A DNA stretch of 41,240 bases from a bacterium (GTDB lineage Bacteria > Pseudomonadota > Alphaproteobacteria > Rs-D84): positions 1-41,240 of the forward strand of contig JAAVBP010000018.1 in assembly GCA_014803525.1 (NCBI GenBank), in the 5' to 3' direction. The notes under the pieces are model-generated. The model was not told where the DNA came from. It did no database searches and saw nothing but the letters and a program-made list of their open reading frames with translations. The translations under genes were made by a program, and so were the position numbers. How positions within the stretch are numbered: the first letter of the stretch is position 1; every line of letters starts with the position of its first letter. Of the stretch, positions 15,374 through 23,058 are shown piece by piece.

Positions 15374-15715
15374 ATGCGTCAAGGTAAAGTAAAATGGTAT
15401 AATGGTAAAAAGTGCTTTGGTTTTATATCGCCCGATGCACCGAATGAAAATGGAAATACAGATGATGTCTTCGTTCATTCCAGCTCTTTGAAAGAAGCTG
15501 GCATTAGATTTTTAAATGAAAACGATATTGTAGAATTCGAAGAAGAAGTACGCGGTGACAAACTGTCTGTGACAAAAATAAAATTGATCCAGCGTGATGA
15601 AGAATCCGCGCGTCGTTTCCATGAGCGTCGCAATGAACGTCGTCGTGCCAACGAAGAACGCAATCAGCACGAAGCAAAGGCACCCCGTCGTGGATTCGCA
15701 TTCTGGAAGAAATAA
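15374..15715 (+). CDS. Cold-shock domain protein with basic tail
   Basis: A 113-aa protein. Residues 1-70 form a cold-shock domain: GKVKWYNGKKCFGFI is the RNP1-bearing strand and DDVFVHSSSL carries RNP2. Residues 72-113 are Arg/Glu-rich (RRFHERRNERRRANEERN), an added basic tail absent from minimal CspA proteins. Such proteins bind single-stranded RNA and DNA and melt RNA structure. A 122-nt region upstream holds a weak promoter (TTGCTT, CACAAT) and a short hairpin. AAGGAC precedes the ATG. Confidence 0.9.
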   Translation: MRQGKVKWYNGKKCFGFISPDAPNENGNTDDVFVHSSSLKEAGIRFLNENDIVEFEEEVRGDKLSVTKIKLIQRDEESARRFHERRNERRRANEERNQHEAKAPRRGFAFWKK

Positions 15716-15745
15716 AAATTCCCCCAAAAATGGGGGAATTTTTTA
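15715..15745. terminator. Bidirectional terminator between csp and a convergent gene
   Basis: An 11-bp stem with five G/C pairs (15715-15725 with 15732-15742), A-rich on one side and T-rich on the other. It touches both stop codons. Confidence 0.85.
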
Positions 15746-16144
15746 ATCAAACCATACATATACACGACCGTCGGCCGGTGTTCCAGTTGGCTCTGACATA
15801 GATATTGTATCAAAACGGGCATCGGCCCCGGATGCAATTGTGTTATCCGCATTTCCCACGGGCAGGCGTGCAATATTAACAGTCCCAGATGTCAAATTAT
15901 TTGCATTTGTTGTGTCTATATTTTGAACATTGCCCAAACCAACCTGTTGTGCAGTAACACCATGTGGATTTTCGGTATCTGCAATATGCGTATTCAGATT
16001 AGATGATATCTCTGGCACATTTAATGCGTCAACAATGTATTGTACATATTCTGTACTGGCCACGGACGTGGCTGCACAATTCCCTGTGCCAGAAATAACA
16101 CTGATTGCAAATACGGCTAATAAAAAACTAAAATGTTTTTGCAT
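15743..16144 (-). CDS. Exported protein with phage tail-fibre-like motif
   Basis: A 133-aa protein with a signal peptide (residues 1 to about 24). After a helical stretch it carries NPHGVTAQQVGLGNVQN (residues 59-75), a motif common in phage tail fibre and collar proteins, then NNLTSGTVNIARLPVG, which resembles trimeric-fibre repeats. No catalytic motif. It may be a small secreted trimeric fibre or a remnant of a longer one. GGAGG precedes the ATG. It is alone in its transcription unit and no other phage gene is near. Confidence 0.65.
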   Translation of the reverse strand: MQKHFSFLLAVFAISVISGTGNCAATSVASTEYVQYIVDALNVPEISSNLNTHIADTENPHGVTAQQVGLGNVQNIDTTNANNLTSGTVNIARLPVGNADNTIASGADARFDTISMSEPTGTPADGRVYVWFD

Positions 16145-16224
16145 AAAAATTCCTCCAGATGAATAGCATCCTCTCGTACGGGATATTATGTCATAAAATA
16201 CATAAAAAATCCATCATTTTTTTG

Positions 16225-16256
16225 AAAAAAAGAATCCGCCGATCGGCGGCGGATTC
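16225..16256 (-). terminator. RNase J gene terminator
   Basis: A 9-bp G/C-rich stem (16232-16240 with 16248-16256), with seven T on the minus strand. Confidence 0.85.
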
Positions 16257-16265
16257 TAAACAAGC

Positions 16266-18095
16266 CTATTTTTGAATAAAGTGAACGCTGTACTGTGGCT
16301 TTTTATCGGCCCCCAGTGCGGCGCGAACAACGCGGTTCGATGCGGTTTGTACTGCCTGAATCAGGCGGCCGCGATCTTTGCGTTCTGTTTTCGTCAGGGC
16401 GTCTATCGCCTTGGTGATTTCGATCTGAATCTGACGTTTCATAAATCCGGTGTCATCGGTTTCAAATATGCCGGCACTGGATACCTCTGGTGTGCCTTTT
16501 AAAAATCCGCGCTTGTCCACCGGTAACGTAACAAATACTGCGCCGTTGGCCGCAATCTTTTTACGATTTTTATATACCGGATCGTTTTTGCTGCGTTCGG
16601 TTTCGCCTTCCATTACGACAAAGCCTGTTTCAATGGTTTCGGCGATATATGGTGCACATCCATCGCACAGTGCAATCATTTCGCCATTGTGCACAACCAT
16701 CATGTATTTTGCGCCACCGCGTTCCATGGCCATTTTTCCGTTCAGCATTTCGTTGATGTAATCGCCGTGCATCGGGATGGAAACCTGGGGGTGAACCATA
16801 TCGTAAAAGCGTTCCAGTTCCGGCCGGCCGGCATGACCACTGGCGTGCAGATGGTCTGTATCAAATATAGTATGTGTTTTAATGCCCATGCGCGCCAGTT
16901 TGTTATACAGATATGATACATCTTGTTCGCGCCCCGGGATAATGATGGCGCTGAACAGAATTGTATCCGTCGGCTGTAATTTCATTTCCTTTACATTGCC
17001 GCGACAAAGTCTGGTCAGCATTGCGAACTGTTCCCCCTGGGACCCGGTCAGGAATATTGCCTGTTTCTCTGCCGGCAGGTCTTTGATTTCCGAAAATGTG
17101 TAAACTTCATCCTTGCCCAGATATCCGAACTTAATTCCCATTTCGCGAAACTCTGGCAGGCCCACATACGGCACCGGGTTTGGATTGCTGCGTTCTTTGA
17201 TTGCGGCAACACGGCCTGCGGCGCGTGCGGCTTCTGCAAACATTTTTAAACGCGCAATACTGCGTGAATATCCTGTGACGATAACGCGGCCTGGCGCTTC
17301 TTTCATCAGGCGCGTGAATGTATCACGAACCTCGGTCTCGGTTGTCTGTTTTGACTGGCGCGATGATGATGTCGAATCACATGCGCATGCCAGTAATTTT
17401 GGATCAGAACCAATTTCGCGCAGACGAACAAAATCCGTCGGGTTTTCAACCGGGTTGTCATCGTTAAATGTCCAGTCGCCCGTATGCAGGATTTTACCTG
17501 CTGGTGTTTTTACGATTAACATCTGGGCTTCTGGAATAGAGTGGGAAACATGAAATGTTTCAACTTCGAACGGTGCAATATCTAATGTTGCGCCATTGTG
17601 GTCGAAAACAACAATGTCTTTTTTCGGGTTGAAATCCATTTCCATGCCTTCAAAAGTGCGGCGGATAATTTCGCCCGGGAAACGTGTGCAATATATCGGC
17701 TTTCTAAATTTCGGCCAAATGAATTTTAGCGCGCCAATATGATCTTCGTGACCATGTGTTATTACAAATCCAACAACATCTTTCTTGCGTTTTTCCAACC
17801 ACGAAGTATCACAGTATTGTACATCACCGGCACCAATTTCTTCTTCTAAGAATCCCATACCGCAATCAACGACCAGGTATTTGCCCTTGTATTTATATAC
17901 ATACATGTTCTGGCCGATGTGTTCCAATCCGCCCAGTGCCATGAAATAGACTTTTTCATCATTTTTATCACCTTCGTGCGCCGGCATTGGGTTAATAGAT
18001 TTTGGTGTTTTGGGTTTGTTTCCCTTTTTTTGTGCCTGGGGGTGTGGTTGTTCTGTTGCGACAGGTGCCGCTTTTTTTTCACGAACTTTTACCAT
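16266..18095 (-). CDS. rnj: Ribonuclease J
   Basis: A 609-aa metallo-beta-lactamase/beta-CASP ribonuclease with 5'-3' exonuclease and endonuclease activity in mRNA decay and rRNA maturation. The metal motif HGHEDH is at residues 114-119; further ligands are in HTGDWT and the late HASGHAGRPE and MHGDY motifs. A Lys/Pro-rich extension of about 48 residues precedes the catalytic core. Alphaproteobacteria commonly carry a single RNase J. The leader of about 180 nt is highly structured, which suggests post-transcriptional control. AAGGAT lies before the ATG. Confidence 0.95.
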   Translation of the reverse strand: MVKVREKKAAPVATEQPHPQAQKKGNKPKTPKSINPMPAHEGDKNDEKVYFMALGGLEHIGQNMYVYKYKGKYLVVDCGMGFLEEEIGAGDVQYCDTSWLEKRKKDVVGFVITHGHEDHIGALKFIWPKFRKPIYCTRFPGEIIRRTFEGMEMDFNPKKDIVVFDHNGATLDIAPFEVETFHVSHSIPEAQMLIVKTPAGKILHTGDWTFNDDNPVENPTDFVRLREIGSDPKLLACACDSTSSSRQSKQTTETEVRDTFTRLMKEAPGRVIVTGYSRSIARLKMFAEAARAAGRVAAIKERSNPNPVPYVGLPEFREMGIKFGYLGKDEVYTFSEIKDLPAEKQAIFLTGSQGEQFAMLTRLCRGNVKEMKLQPTDTILFSAIIIPGREQDVSYLYNKLARMGIKTHTIFDTDHLHASGHAGRPELERFYDMVHPQVSIPMHGDYINEMLNGKMAMERGGAKYMMVVHNGEMIALCDGCAPYIAETIETGFVVMEGETERSKNDPVYKNRKKIAANGAVFVTLPVDKRGFLKGTPEVSSAGIFETDDTGFMKRQIQIEITKAIDALTKTERKDRGRLIQAVQTASNRVVRAALGADKKPQYSVHFIQK

Positions 18096-18127
18096 ATTTT
18101 ATCCTTTTTTACATGTTTATGTTTTGC

Positions 18128-18186
18128 GTGGCCACAAAATTCATTGCGAATAAAGAAATTCTTTATTTGTAGTGAATCTGTGGCAC
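18128..18186 (-). promoter_or_regulatory. Long inverted repeat in the RNase J leader
   Basis: Nested symmetrical arms: a 9-bp AATAAAGAA/TTCTTTATT core around A18158, equal 5-nt gaps, ATTCA/TGAAT (18139-18143 with 18173-18177), and outer GTG-CCACA/TGTGG-CAC arms (18128-18136 with 18179-18186, one bulge). It ends 33 nt before the rnj start. As RNA it would be a long interrupted hairpin; as DNA, an extended operator. Confidence 0.55.
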
Positions 18187-18284
18187 ACGCGGCTGTTTCC
18201 CCCATGCGGTAATTAAAAATAACTTTAGATCACGGTGGGGTATTCGTGGGCGTGATATGCCCGTTCTCTCTTTCCTGTACGGAA

Positions 18285-18312
18285 ATAATAGTATTTTTTG
18301 CAGAAAAAGCAA
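18285..18312 (-). promoter_or_regulatory. Candidate RNase J promoter
   Basis: Minus strand TTGCTT (18307-18312), a 16-nt spacer, TATTAT (18285-18290). It predicts a leader of about 180 nt. It overlaps the tail of the alaS terminator region. Confidence 0.45.
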
Positions 18313-18316
18313 GGAA

Positions 18317-18341
18317 ATAAAAATCCCACCGCATGGTGGGA
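18317..18341 (-). terminator. alaS terminator
   Basis: TCCCACC (18324-18330) pairs with GGTGGGA (18335-18341) across a 4-nt loop; T5 follows on the minus strand. It starts 6 nt after the alaS stop. Confidence 0.8.
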
Positions 18342-18347
18342 CTTTTA

Positions 18348-20402
18348 TTATTCGGCCAAGTTTCCAACCGACATTGTGATACGACGAATACCACTGCTGA
18401 TGGATTTTTCTTTGTTTATCTTGGCCTTTATGATTTCGCCGGTGTGATAAACGTGCGTTCCGCCGCACAGTTCGCATGACACATCACCGGCGGTAATAAC
18501 GCGTACTGTGTCACCATACTTTTCGCCAAACAGCGCCATTGCGCCTTTTGCTTTTGCCGCGTCCAATGACATTTCGTCGTGTTCAACCGGCATGTCGGCG
18601 GCAATCCATTTGTTAACCAGGTCTTCCACCGCCTGTTTTTCTTCCGCCGTCATTGCACGACCAAAAGAGAAGTCAAAACGTACAGAATCCGGCGATACCT
18701 TGGATCCGCGTTGTTCCACATCTTCGTTCAATACCGCGCGCAATGCTGCCTGTAACAGGTGGGTTGCCGTGTGTGCACGTGCGGTTGCCGCACGCACGCC
18801 GGCATTGATGACGGTTTGTACCGTATCGCCAACGGAAATAGGGGCGTTAACAGTTCCCTTGTGAATTACAACGTCGCCGGCGCGTGCGGCTTCGGCCACG
18901 GTCATTACAGTTTGGTCGTGCGCAACAATTTCACCGGCGTCACCAACCTGGCCACCTTGGGTGCCATAGAAATTGGTTTTATCCAGTGCAATTTCAACCA
19001 CGTCACCCGCATCGGCGGATTCTACAAATTCTTCACCTTTTAAGATTGCCAAAACTTTGGAACCCATTGCATCGTTGGGGGCATACTTTGTCGCATCTGC
19101 GGTTGCGGCGACATTTTTCGCTTCCCATAATACCTTTGTGCCCTTGGTATTTGCGCGGCTGCGTTCTTTCTGTTCTGTCATGGCGCGTTCAAATGCCGCA
19201 ACGTCAACATCCATGTTTTTGTCGCGCAGAATCATTTGGGTTAAATCCAACGGGAATCCGTATGTATCAAACAGTTTGAATGCAACATCGCCCGGCAAAA
19301 TGCCATTGTTAATCTTTGGTAATTCTGCATCCAACAATTTCATACCGTTTTGCAGCAAATCTGCAAATGCGTTTTCTTCGTTTTGGATGATTTCAACAAC
19401 GCGTGATTGCTGTGCGGCCAATTCCGGATATGCCGCACCCATTTCCGTCACCAGCGCCGGATACAGTTTAGACAACAGGGCACCGCGATGTCCCAAAATT
19501 TGTCCGTGACGCATCGCACGACGCAAAATACGGCGGATAACATAGCCGCGGTCAGTGTTTGATGGTATTACGCCATCGGCGATTGCAAATCCAACCGCGC
19601 GCAGGTGGTCTGCAATAACTTTGAATGATGCGATGTTTGCGTCTGTCTTTTTAACGCCTGTGACATCTTCGGTTGCGCCAATTAATCCGCGGAACAGGTC
19701 AGTGTCATAATTATCACGCACACCCTGCATCATCGCGCCCCAGCGTTCCAACCCGCCACCCGTATCAACGTTTTGTTTGGGCAGTGGTGTCAAATTGCCA
19801 TTTGCATCACGGTCATATTGCATAAATACATCGTTCCAGATTTCAACCCATCTGTCGTCTTCGTTTTGAATGTCTTCACCGAAATCATAGAACATTTCGG
19901 TGCATGGGCCGCATGGGCCGGTGTCGCCCGCCGACCACCAATTGTCTTTATCACCCAGGCGAATGGCTTCTTTGCCGGCGATTTTACGCCACAGTTCGGT
20001 TGACTCTTCGTCGGATACGTGTGTTGTCACGCGAATTTTATTCGGGTCCAATCCCATAACCTTGGTCAATAATTCCCAAGACATTTCAATCGCGCCTTCT
20101 TTGAAATAATCACCAAAAGACCAATTCCCCATCATTTCAAAGAAAGTATGATGACGGCCGTCAAATCCAACCTCGTCCAAATCATTGTGCTTGCCGCCGG
20201 CGCGAATACATTTCTGTACGTCAGCCACGCGGGTTGCAAACGGGGCTTCGGCGCCTTGCAGAATACCTTTCCATGGAACCATGCCCGCCACGGTGAACAA
20301 CAATGTCGGGTCATTTGGTATCAGTGATGCCGAGGGGACAATTTTATGCCCCTTGGATTCAAAATAGTCTAAGAATGATTTTCTAATTTCATTGTATTGC
20401 AT
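18348..20402 (-). CDS. alaS: Alanine--tRNA ligase lacking the C-terminal domain
   Basis: A 684-aa class II AlaRS; bacterial AlaRS is usually about 870-880 aa. The catalytic and tRNA-recognition domains (residues 1 to about 460) are intact, including RRILRRAMRHG at 291-300. The editing domain keeps its zinc/active-site residues: H544 and H548 (HTATH), C643, C646 and H650 (CELCGGTH). The protein stops right after the SSGIRRI segment, so the C-Ala (DHHA1-like) domain is missing. A strong terminator follows the stop at once, so this is a genuine end and not a frameshift. An AAAGGG site lies before the ATG. Confidence 0.95.
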   Translation of the reverse strand: MQYNEIRKSFLDYFESKGHKIVPSASLIPNDPTLLFTVAGMVPWKGILQGAEAPFATRVADVQKCIRAGGKHNDLDEVGFDGRHHTFFEMMGNWSFGDYFKEGAIEMSWELLTKVMGLDPNKIRVTTHVSDEESTELWRKIAGKEAIRLGDKDNWWSAGDTGPCGPCTEMFYDFGEDIQNEDDRWVEIWNDVFMQYDRDANGNLTPLPKQNVDTGGGLERWGAMMQGVRDNYDTDLFRGLIGATEDVTGVKKTDANIASFKVIADHLRAVGFAIADGVIPSNTDRGYVIRRILRRAMRHGQILGHRGALLSKLYPALVTEMGAAYPELAAQQSRVVEIIQNEENAFADLLQNGMKLLDAELPKINNGILPGDVAFKLFDTYGFPLDLTQMILRDKNMDVDVAAFERAMTEQKERSRANTKGTKVLWEAKNVAATADATKYAPNDAMGSKVLAILKGEEFVESADAGDVVEIALDKTNFYGTQGGQVGDAGEIVAHDQTVMTVAEAARAGDVVIHKGTVNAPISVGDTVQTVINAGVRAATARAHTATHLLQAALRAVLNEDVEQRGSKVSPDSVRFDFSFGRAMTAEEKQAVEDLVNKWIAADMPVEHDEMSLDAAKAKGAMALFGEKYGDTVRVITAGDVSCELCGGTHVYHTGEIIKAKINKEKSISSGIRRITMSVGNLAE

Positions 20403-20476
20403 TATAACGGATCCCTTTTTTTATCAATGCATATTAAAAACATTGGCGTCGATTTTCAATCATATAATTAAAAAAA

Positions 20477-21283
20477 TTATTGTGCGTTAATTGCGGTTTG
20501 AATAACCCTGGCATATCGGGCCATTGCGTGATCCAAATGAGCCGCGTGATTTTTATCTGTTGTGCCGGGGCGACCGTATTTAACCGCGCCAAAATCGATA
20601 TTGTTTTGAATATAATTCGTCGAATCCATAAATATGGGTGCGCATTCCGGGTGACGATACCGCATCAGCATATTTAATGCCATCCACATCATTGCGTCAA
20701 TCGGCGCCCGATATGCCAGCGAATCGTCAATTTCAGCCAATTTGGTTTCTGTATCCGTATTAATTATGTCGGCCAGTTCAGTCATGTGTTTTATACGTAT
20801 GGCGGTTCCACGTATTCCGATATGTGGCTGCTGGACAGATATATTTATCTTGTCCGGCATGATTGTATCCGGATGTGTTGCGGCCATCATTAAATCTGAA
20901 ACACGTGTATTAACAAGCAGGGCATTTTGAATCACGGCAAATACCATATCAGACACATCCGGTACATCGACATTTAATAAGATATCATCATCGTCGACAT
21001 AAATAATCCAGCGGGCGTCATTAACGTATCGGCGTGTGATATCTATTATTTGCATGCGTGCCGCGCGCGGTCCACGTGTTTTCACACTATTTATGATATG
21101 CAACGTGCCACGATATCCCATTGCACGAATGTCGCGTGCAGTCAGTCGAACATTTGGATTGTCATTATGAATGATCAAAGTAAATCTGGGCCTGATGCGT
21201 GCCAGTGCCGAAACAGATATTTTCAGCATTTCGGTATTAAAAGTGGTCAATCCCACAACGATATCGGTTTTTCTGCGCAGCAT
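20477..21283 (-). CDS. Glycosyltransferase family 2-like protein
   Basis: A 268-aa protein with a Rossmann-like start (DIVVGLTTFNTEMLKISVSAL) and an acidic WIIYVDDDDILL motif near residue 95, where GT-A glycosyltransferases hold their DxD metal site. The rest is diverged and the acceptor is unknown; cell-surface glycan synthesis is the usual job of the family. The ATG at 21283 was chosen over an upstream TTG because a consensus promoter places transcription start at this ATG. The gene stands alone. Confidence 0.55.
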   Translation of the reverse strand: MLRRKTDIVVGLTTFNTEMLKISVSALARIRPRFTLIIHNDNPNVRLTARDIRAMGYRGTLHIINSVKTRGPRAARMQIIDITRRYVNDARWIIYVDDDDILLNVDVPDVSDMVFAVIQNALLVNTRVSDLMMAATHPDTIMPDKINISVQQPHIGIRGTAIRIKHMTELADIINTDTETKLAEIDDSLAYRAPIDAMMWMALNMLMRYRHPECAPIFMDSTNYIQNNIDFGAVKYGRPGTTDKNHAAHLDHAMARYARVIQTAINAQ

Positions 21284-21290
21284 GTGCAAG

Positions 21291-21343
21291 ATTGTAAAAT
21301 AATGTTTCTAAAATTGCAATGGGTTAGTTTTTTATGATATAAT
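21291..21343. promoter_or_regulatory. Back-to-back promoters sharing one palindromic -35 box
   Basis: TTGCAA (21314-21319) is its own reverse complement. On the minus strand it is 17 nt from TACAAT (21291-21296), which lies 7 nt before the ATG at 21283. On the plus strand it is 18 nt from TATAAT (21338-21343) with an upstream TG, an extended -10. The two promoters cannot be bound at once. Confidence 0.6.
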
Positions 21344-21375
21344 AACCATGTTGTTCTAAATATTGGGGGTGTCGC

Positions 21376-21852
21376 GTGAAGCCATCGTTTATTTTTTCTG
21401 TTATCGCATTGGCTGCGATTGTGGTTGCTGCGTCTTTTGGTGTGCAATTGTCGCCACACAATGCTGTTGCTGTGCCGGAAAATTTAACCCCTCAGGTGTT
21501 ATATGTGTGTCCGGCGTCTGGTGGCATGTGGGATCAAATAGCATCGGTATTTAGACAATTCGGGCGATATATTACAATTGGTTTTTTCTTTGCTGTGATG
21601 ATATTGGTGTTCAACTGGGGCTGGGCAATGTATCAGAATCTGTTGAATGATAAATTTAAACGGGAATCTTTTTCCAATGTTTGGAAATTTACCAAGTTTA
21701 CATTTTGGGCGGGTGTGATTGTCTTGATCCTTACCATGACGCCAAATCATTTCAAGGTTGTACATGTTAAAGGGGCCAGTGGCGACTGGACCCTGTGCGA
21801 GGCAAACAGTCCCGGTGCCCGTGCAACGCTGAAAAGTAATGTTGAACGATAA
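21376..21852 (+). CDS. Exported or membrane protein of unknown function
   Basis: A 158-aa protein, not recognised. N-terminal signal peptide or anchor (residues 4-22), then membrane segments at about 65-85 (ITIGFFFAVMILVFNWGWAMY) and 108-124 (FTFWAGVIVLILTMTP), and a short C-terminal domain with one cysteine. Small proteins with this topology occur among type IV secretion and conjugation components, but no other such gene is nearby. Start is GTG at 21376 with a GGGGG site upstream. Confidence 0.6.
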   Translation: MKPSFIFSVIALAAIVVAASFGVQLSPHNAVAVPENLTPQVLYVCPASGGMWDQIASVFRQFGRYITIGFFFAVMILVFNWGWAMYQNLLNDKFKRESFSNVWKFTKFTFWAGVIVLILTMTPNHFKVVHVKGASGDWTLCEANSPGARATLKSNVER

Positions 21853-21864
21853 TAAAAATCCCAT

Positions 21865-21902
21865 GCGCCGACAGAAAAAACGCAAGAAAATCGGCGCTTT
21901 TT
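21865..21902 (+). terminator. Terminator after the membrane protein gene
   Basis: GCGCCGA (21865-21871) pairs with TCGGCGC (21891-21897), followed by T5. The 19-nt loop is unusually large. Confidence 0.65.
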
Positions 21903-21912
21903 AATTATGCGC

Positions 21913-21941
21913 TTGACTTAAAGGGCGGAATTCTCTACGAT
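21913..21941 (+). promoter_or_regulatory. HU promoter
   Basis: TTGACT (21913-21918), a 17-nt spacer, TACGAT (21936-21941), one of the best consensus matches in the window. The predicted transcript starts near 21948 and has a leader of about 125 nt. Confidence 0.7.
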
Positions 21942-21957
21942 TCGGGTGTGCAGGACG

Positions 21958-22027
21958 GGCAATGTCCACAGAATTAAAGGTGTGCGGGCCAATTGAATAC
22001 CCGCAGATTGATTCTGTAGACATTGCC
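21958..22027 (+). ncRNA. Structured leader RNA upstream of HU
   Basis: A three-tier 70-nt hairpin: 9 perfect pairs (21958-21966 with 22019-22027), a 1x1 mismatch, 10 pairs (21968-21977 with 22008-22017, one wobble), an asymmetric internal loop, and 6 pairs (21983-21988 with 22000-22005) closing an 11-nt loop. There is no T run, so it is not a terminator. It does not match any leader or small RNA I know (SRP RNA and common riboswitches considered). It could be a cis-regulatory element of HU or a processed small RNA. Confidence 0.55.
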
Positions 22028-22073
22028 TATGGACTGCCGGACAGACCTTAAAAATTTATGAAAGGAGAAACAT

Positions 22074-22346
22074 ATGAACAAACAGCAATTGATCGAAGCA
22101 ATCGCAAACGATGTTGATGTTACCAAGGCAACTGCTGCTGCATGCTTGGATTCATTTATCAACACAGTTACAAAAGTTCTGAAAAAGAAGGGCGAAGTTC
22201 GCTTGGTTGGTTTCGGTACATTCGCAACCGCAAAGCGCAAAGCGACCACAGGCCGCAACCCGCAGACTGGTGATGCGATCAAGATTCCGGCATCCACCCA
22301 GCCGAAATTCAAACCGGGTAAAGCTTTGAAAGATGCTTTGAACTAA
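22074..22346 (+). CDS. hup: DNA-binding protein HU
   Basis: A 90-aa histone-like protein of exact family length. It shows the dimerisation helices (QQLIEAIANDVDVTKATAAACLDSF) and the DNA-clasping arm with GRNPQTGDAIKIPA. HU bends and compacts DNA as a dimer. AAAGGAG precedes the ATG. It has its own strong promoter, structured leader and terminator. Confidence 0.96.
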   Translation: MNKQQLIEAIANDVDVTKATAAACLDSFINTVTKVLKKKGEVRLVGFGTFATAKRKATTGRNPQTGDAIKIPASTQPKFKPGKALKDALN

Positions 22347-22366
22347 ATCGTTTGAATTCGAAACAG

Positions 22367-22391
22367 AATCCCCCTATCGGGGGATTTTTTT
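22367..22391 (+). terminator. HU terminator
   Basis: AATCCCCC pairs with GGGGGATT across a 4-nt loop, followed by T run. Confidence 0.88.
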
Positions 22392-22458
22392 ATTTTCCGC
22401 TTTACTTAAAAAATGATTTTCAATAAAATGATAGTTGTCATAACATAAAGGAAGGAAC

Positions 22459-23007
22459 ATGGCACAAAAAACAGTTAAGAAAGCGGCGGCAAAACCTGCT
22501 GCGAAAAAAGCCCCAGTGAAAAAAGTTGCAACAAAACCGGCAGTGAAAAAAACTGTTGCGAAAAAGACTGCGGTAAAACCGGCGCCGGTCAAACAGGCAA
22601 AAATGGCGGCACCTGTGGTTGATATGCACGAATGTGGTTGTGGTGCGGATTGTCATTGCTGTGGTGGTTGCAAATGTGGCGCATCAAAATTTGGTCGCTT
22701 TGTACGCAAACTGATTTTTGTTGTAATCGTATTCGCATTGGGCTGGTTCGCAGCCGGATTAAATTGTGGTCGCCCGCATCATCCGCGCATGCACTTTGTA
22801 AACGGTTGTTTGGACACGGAATCTGTGAAGTGCCCGAAATTACAGGATGCATTGCCGGCGATGGATATCAATGGTGACGGCTGTATCACACGTGATGAAT
22901 TCCGTGCGGTAAAACGTCAGATGCGTGCCGAGGTGCGTGATATCCAGGTCCAAGAAGTTGAATCCGTTGATGAGATGGATGGGGATCTGGAACCGGTAGA
23001 AGAATAA
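22459..23007 (+). CDS. Membrane protein with Lys-rich tail, Cys cluster and EF-hand
   Basis: A 182-aa protein with an unusual order of parts. Residues 1-50 are Lys/Ala/Pro repeats like histone H1 tails. Residues 59-73 hold a dense Cys/His cluster (CGCGADCHCCGGCKC), a possible metal site. One membrane segment follows at about 83-101. Beyond it, residues 136-147 form a textbook EF-hand loop (DINGDGCITRDE; ligands D136, N138, D140, E147). With positive charges before the membrane segment the N-terminus should be cytoplasmic and the EF-hand periplasmic. Function unknown; a calcium- or metal-responsive link between nucleoid and envelope is speculation. AAGGAAGG precedes the ATG. Confidence 0.7.
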   Translation: MAQKTVKKAAAKPAAKKAPVKKVATKPAVKKTVAKKTAVKPAPVKQAKMAAPVVDMHECGCGADCHCCGGCKCGASKFGRFVRKLIFVVIVFALGWFAAGLNCGRPHHPRMHFVNGCLDTESVKCPKLQDALPAMDINGDGCITRDEFRAVKRQMRAEVRDIQVQEVESVDEMDGDLEPVEE

Positions 23008-23023
23008 AAATATTTTATTCAAT

Positions 23024-23052
23024 AAAAAATCCCCGTATGCGGGGATTTTTTT
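23024..23052. terminator. Bidirectional terminator between convergent genes
   Basis: A 12-bp stem (23024-23035 with 23040-23051), loop TATG, A run on one side and T run on the other. Confidence 0.85.
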
Positions 23053-23058
23053 ATACAA

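Noticed and set aside
21958..22027. HU leader hairpin as SRP RNA, 6S RNA or a known riboswitch
   Set aside because: The conserved SRP GGAAGGAAGCA-type loop, a 6S central bubble and known aptamer motifs are not present.
22459..22608. Lys/Ala/Pro-rich start as a separate histone-like gene
   Set aside because: The frame continues without break into the Cys cluster and membrane segment, and the only ribosome binding site is at the first ATG.
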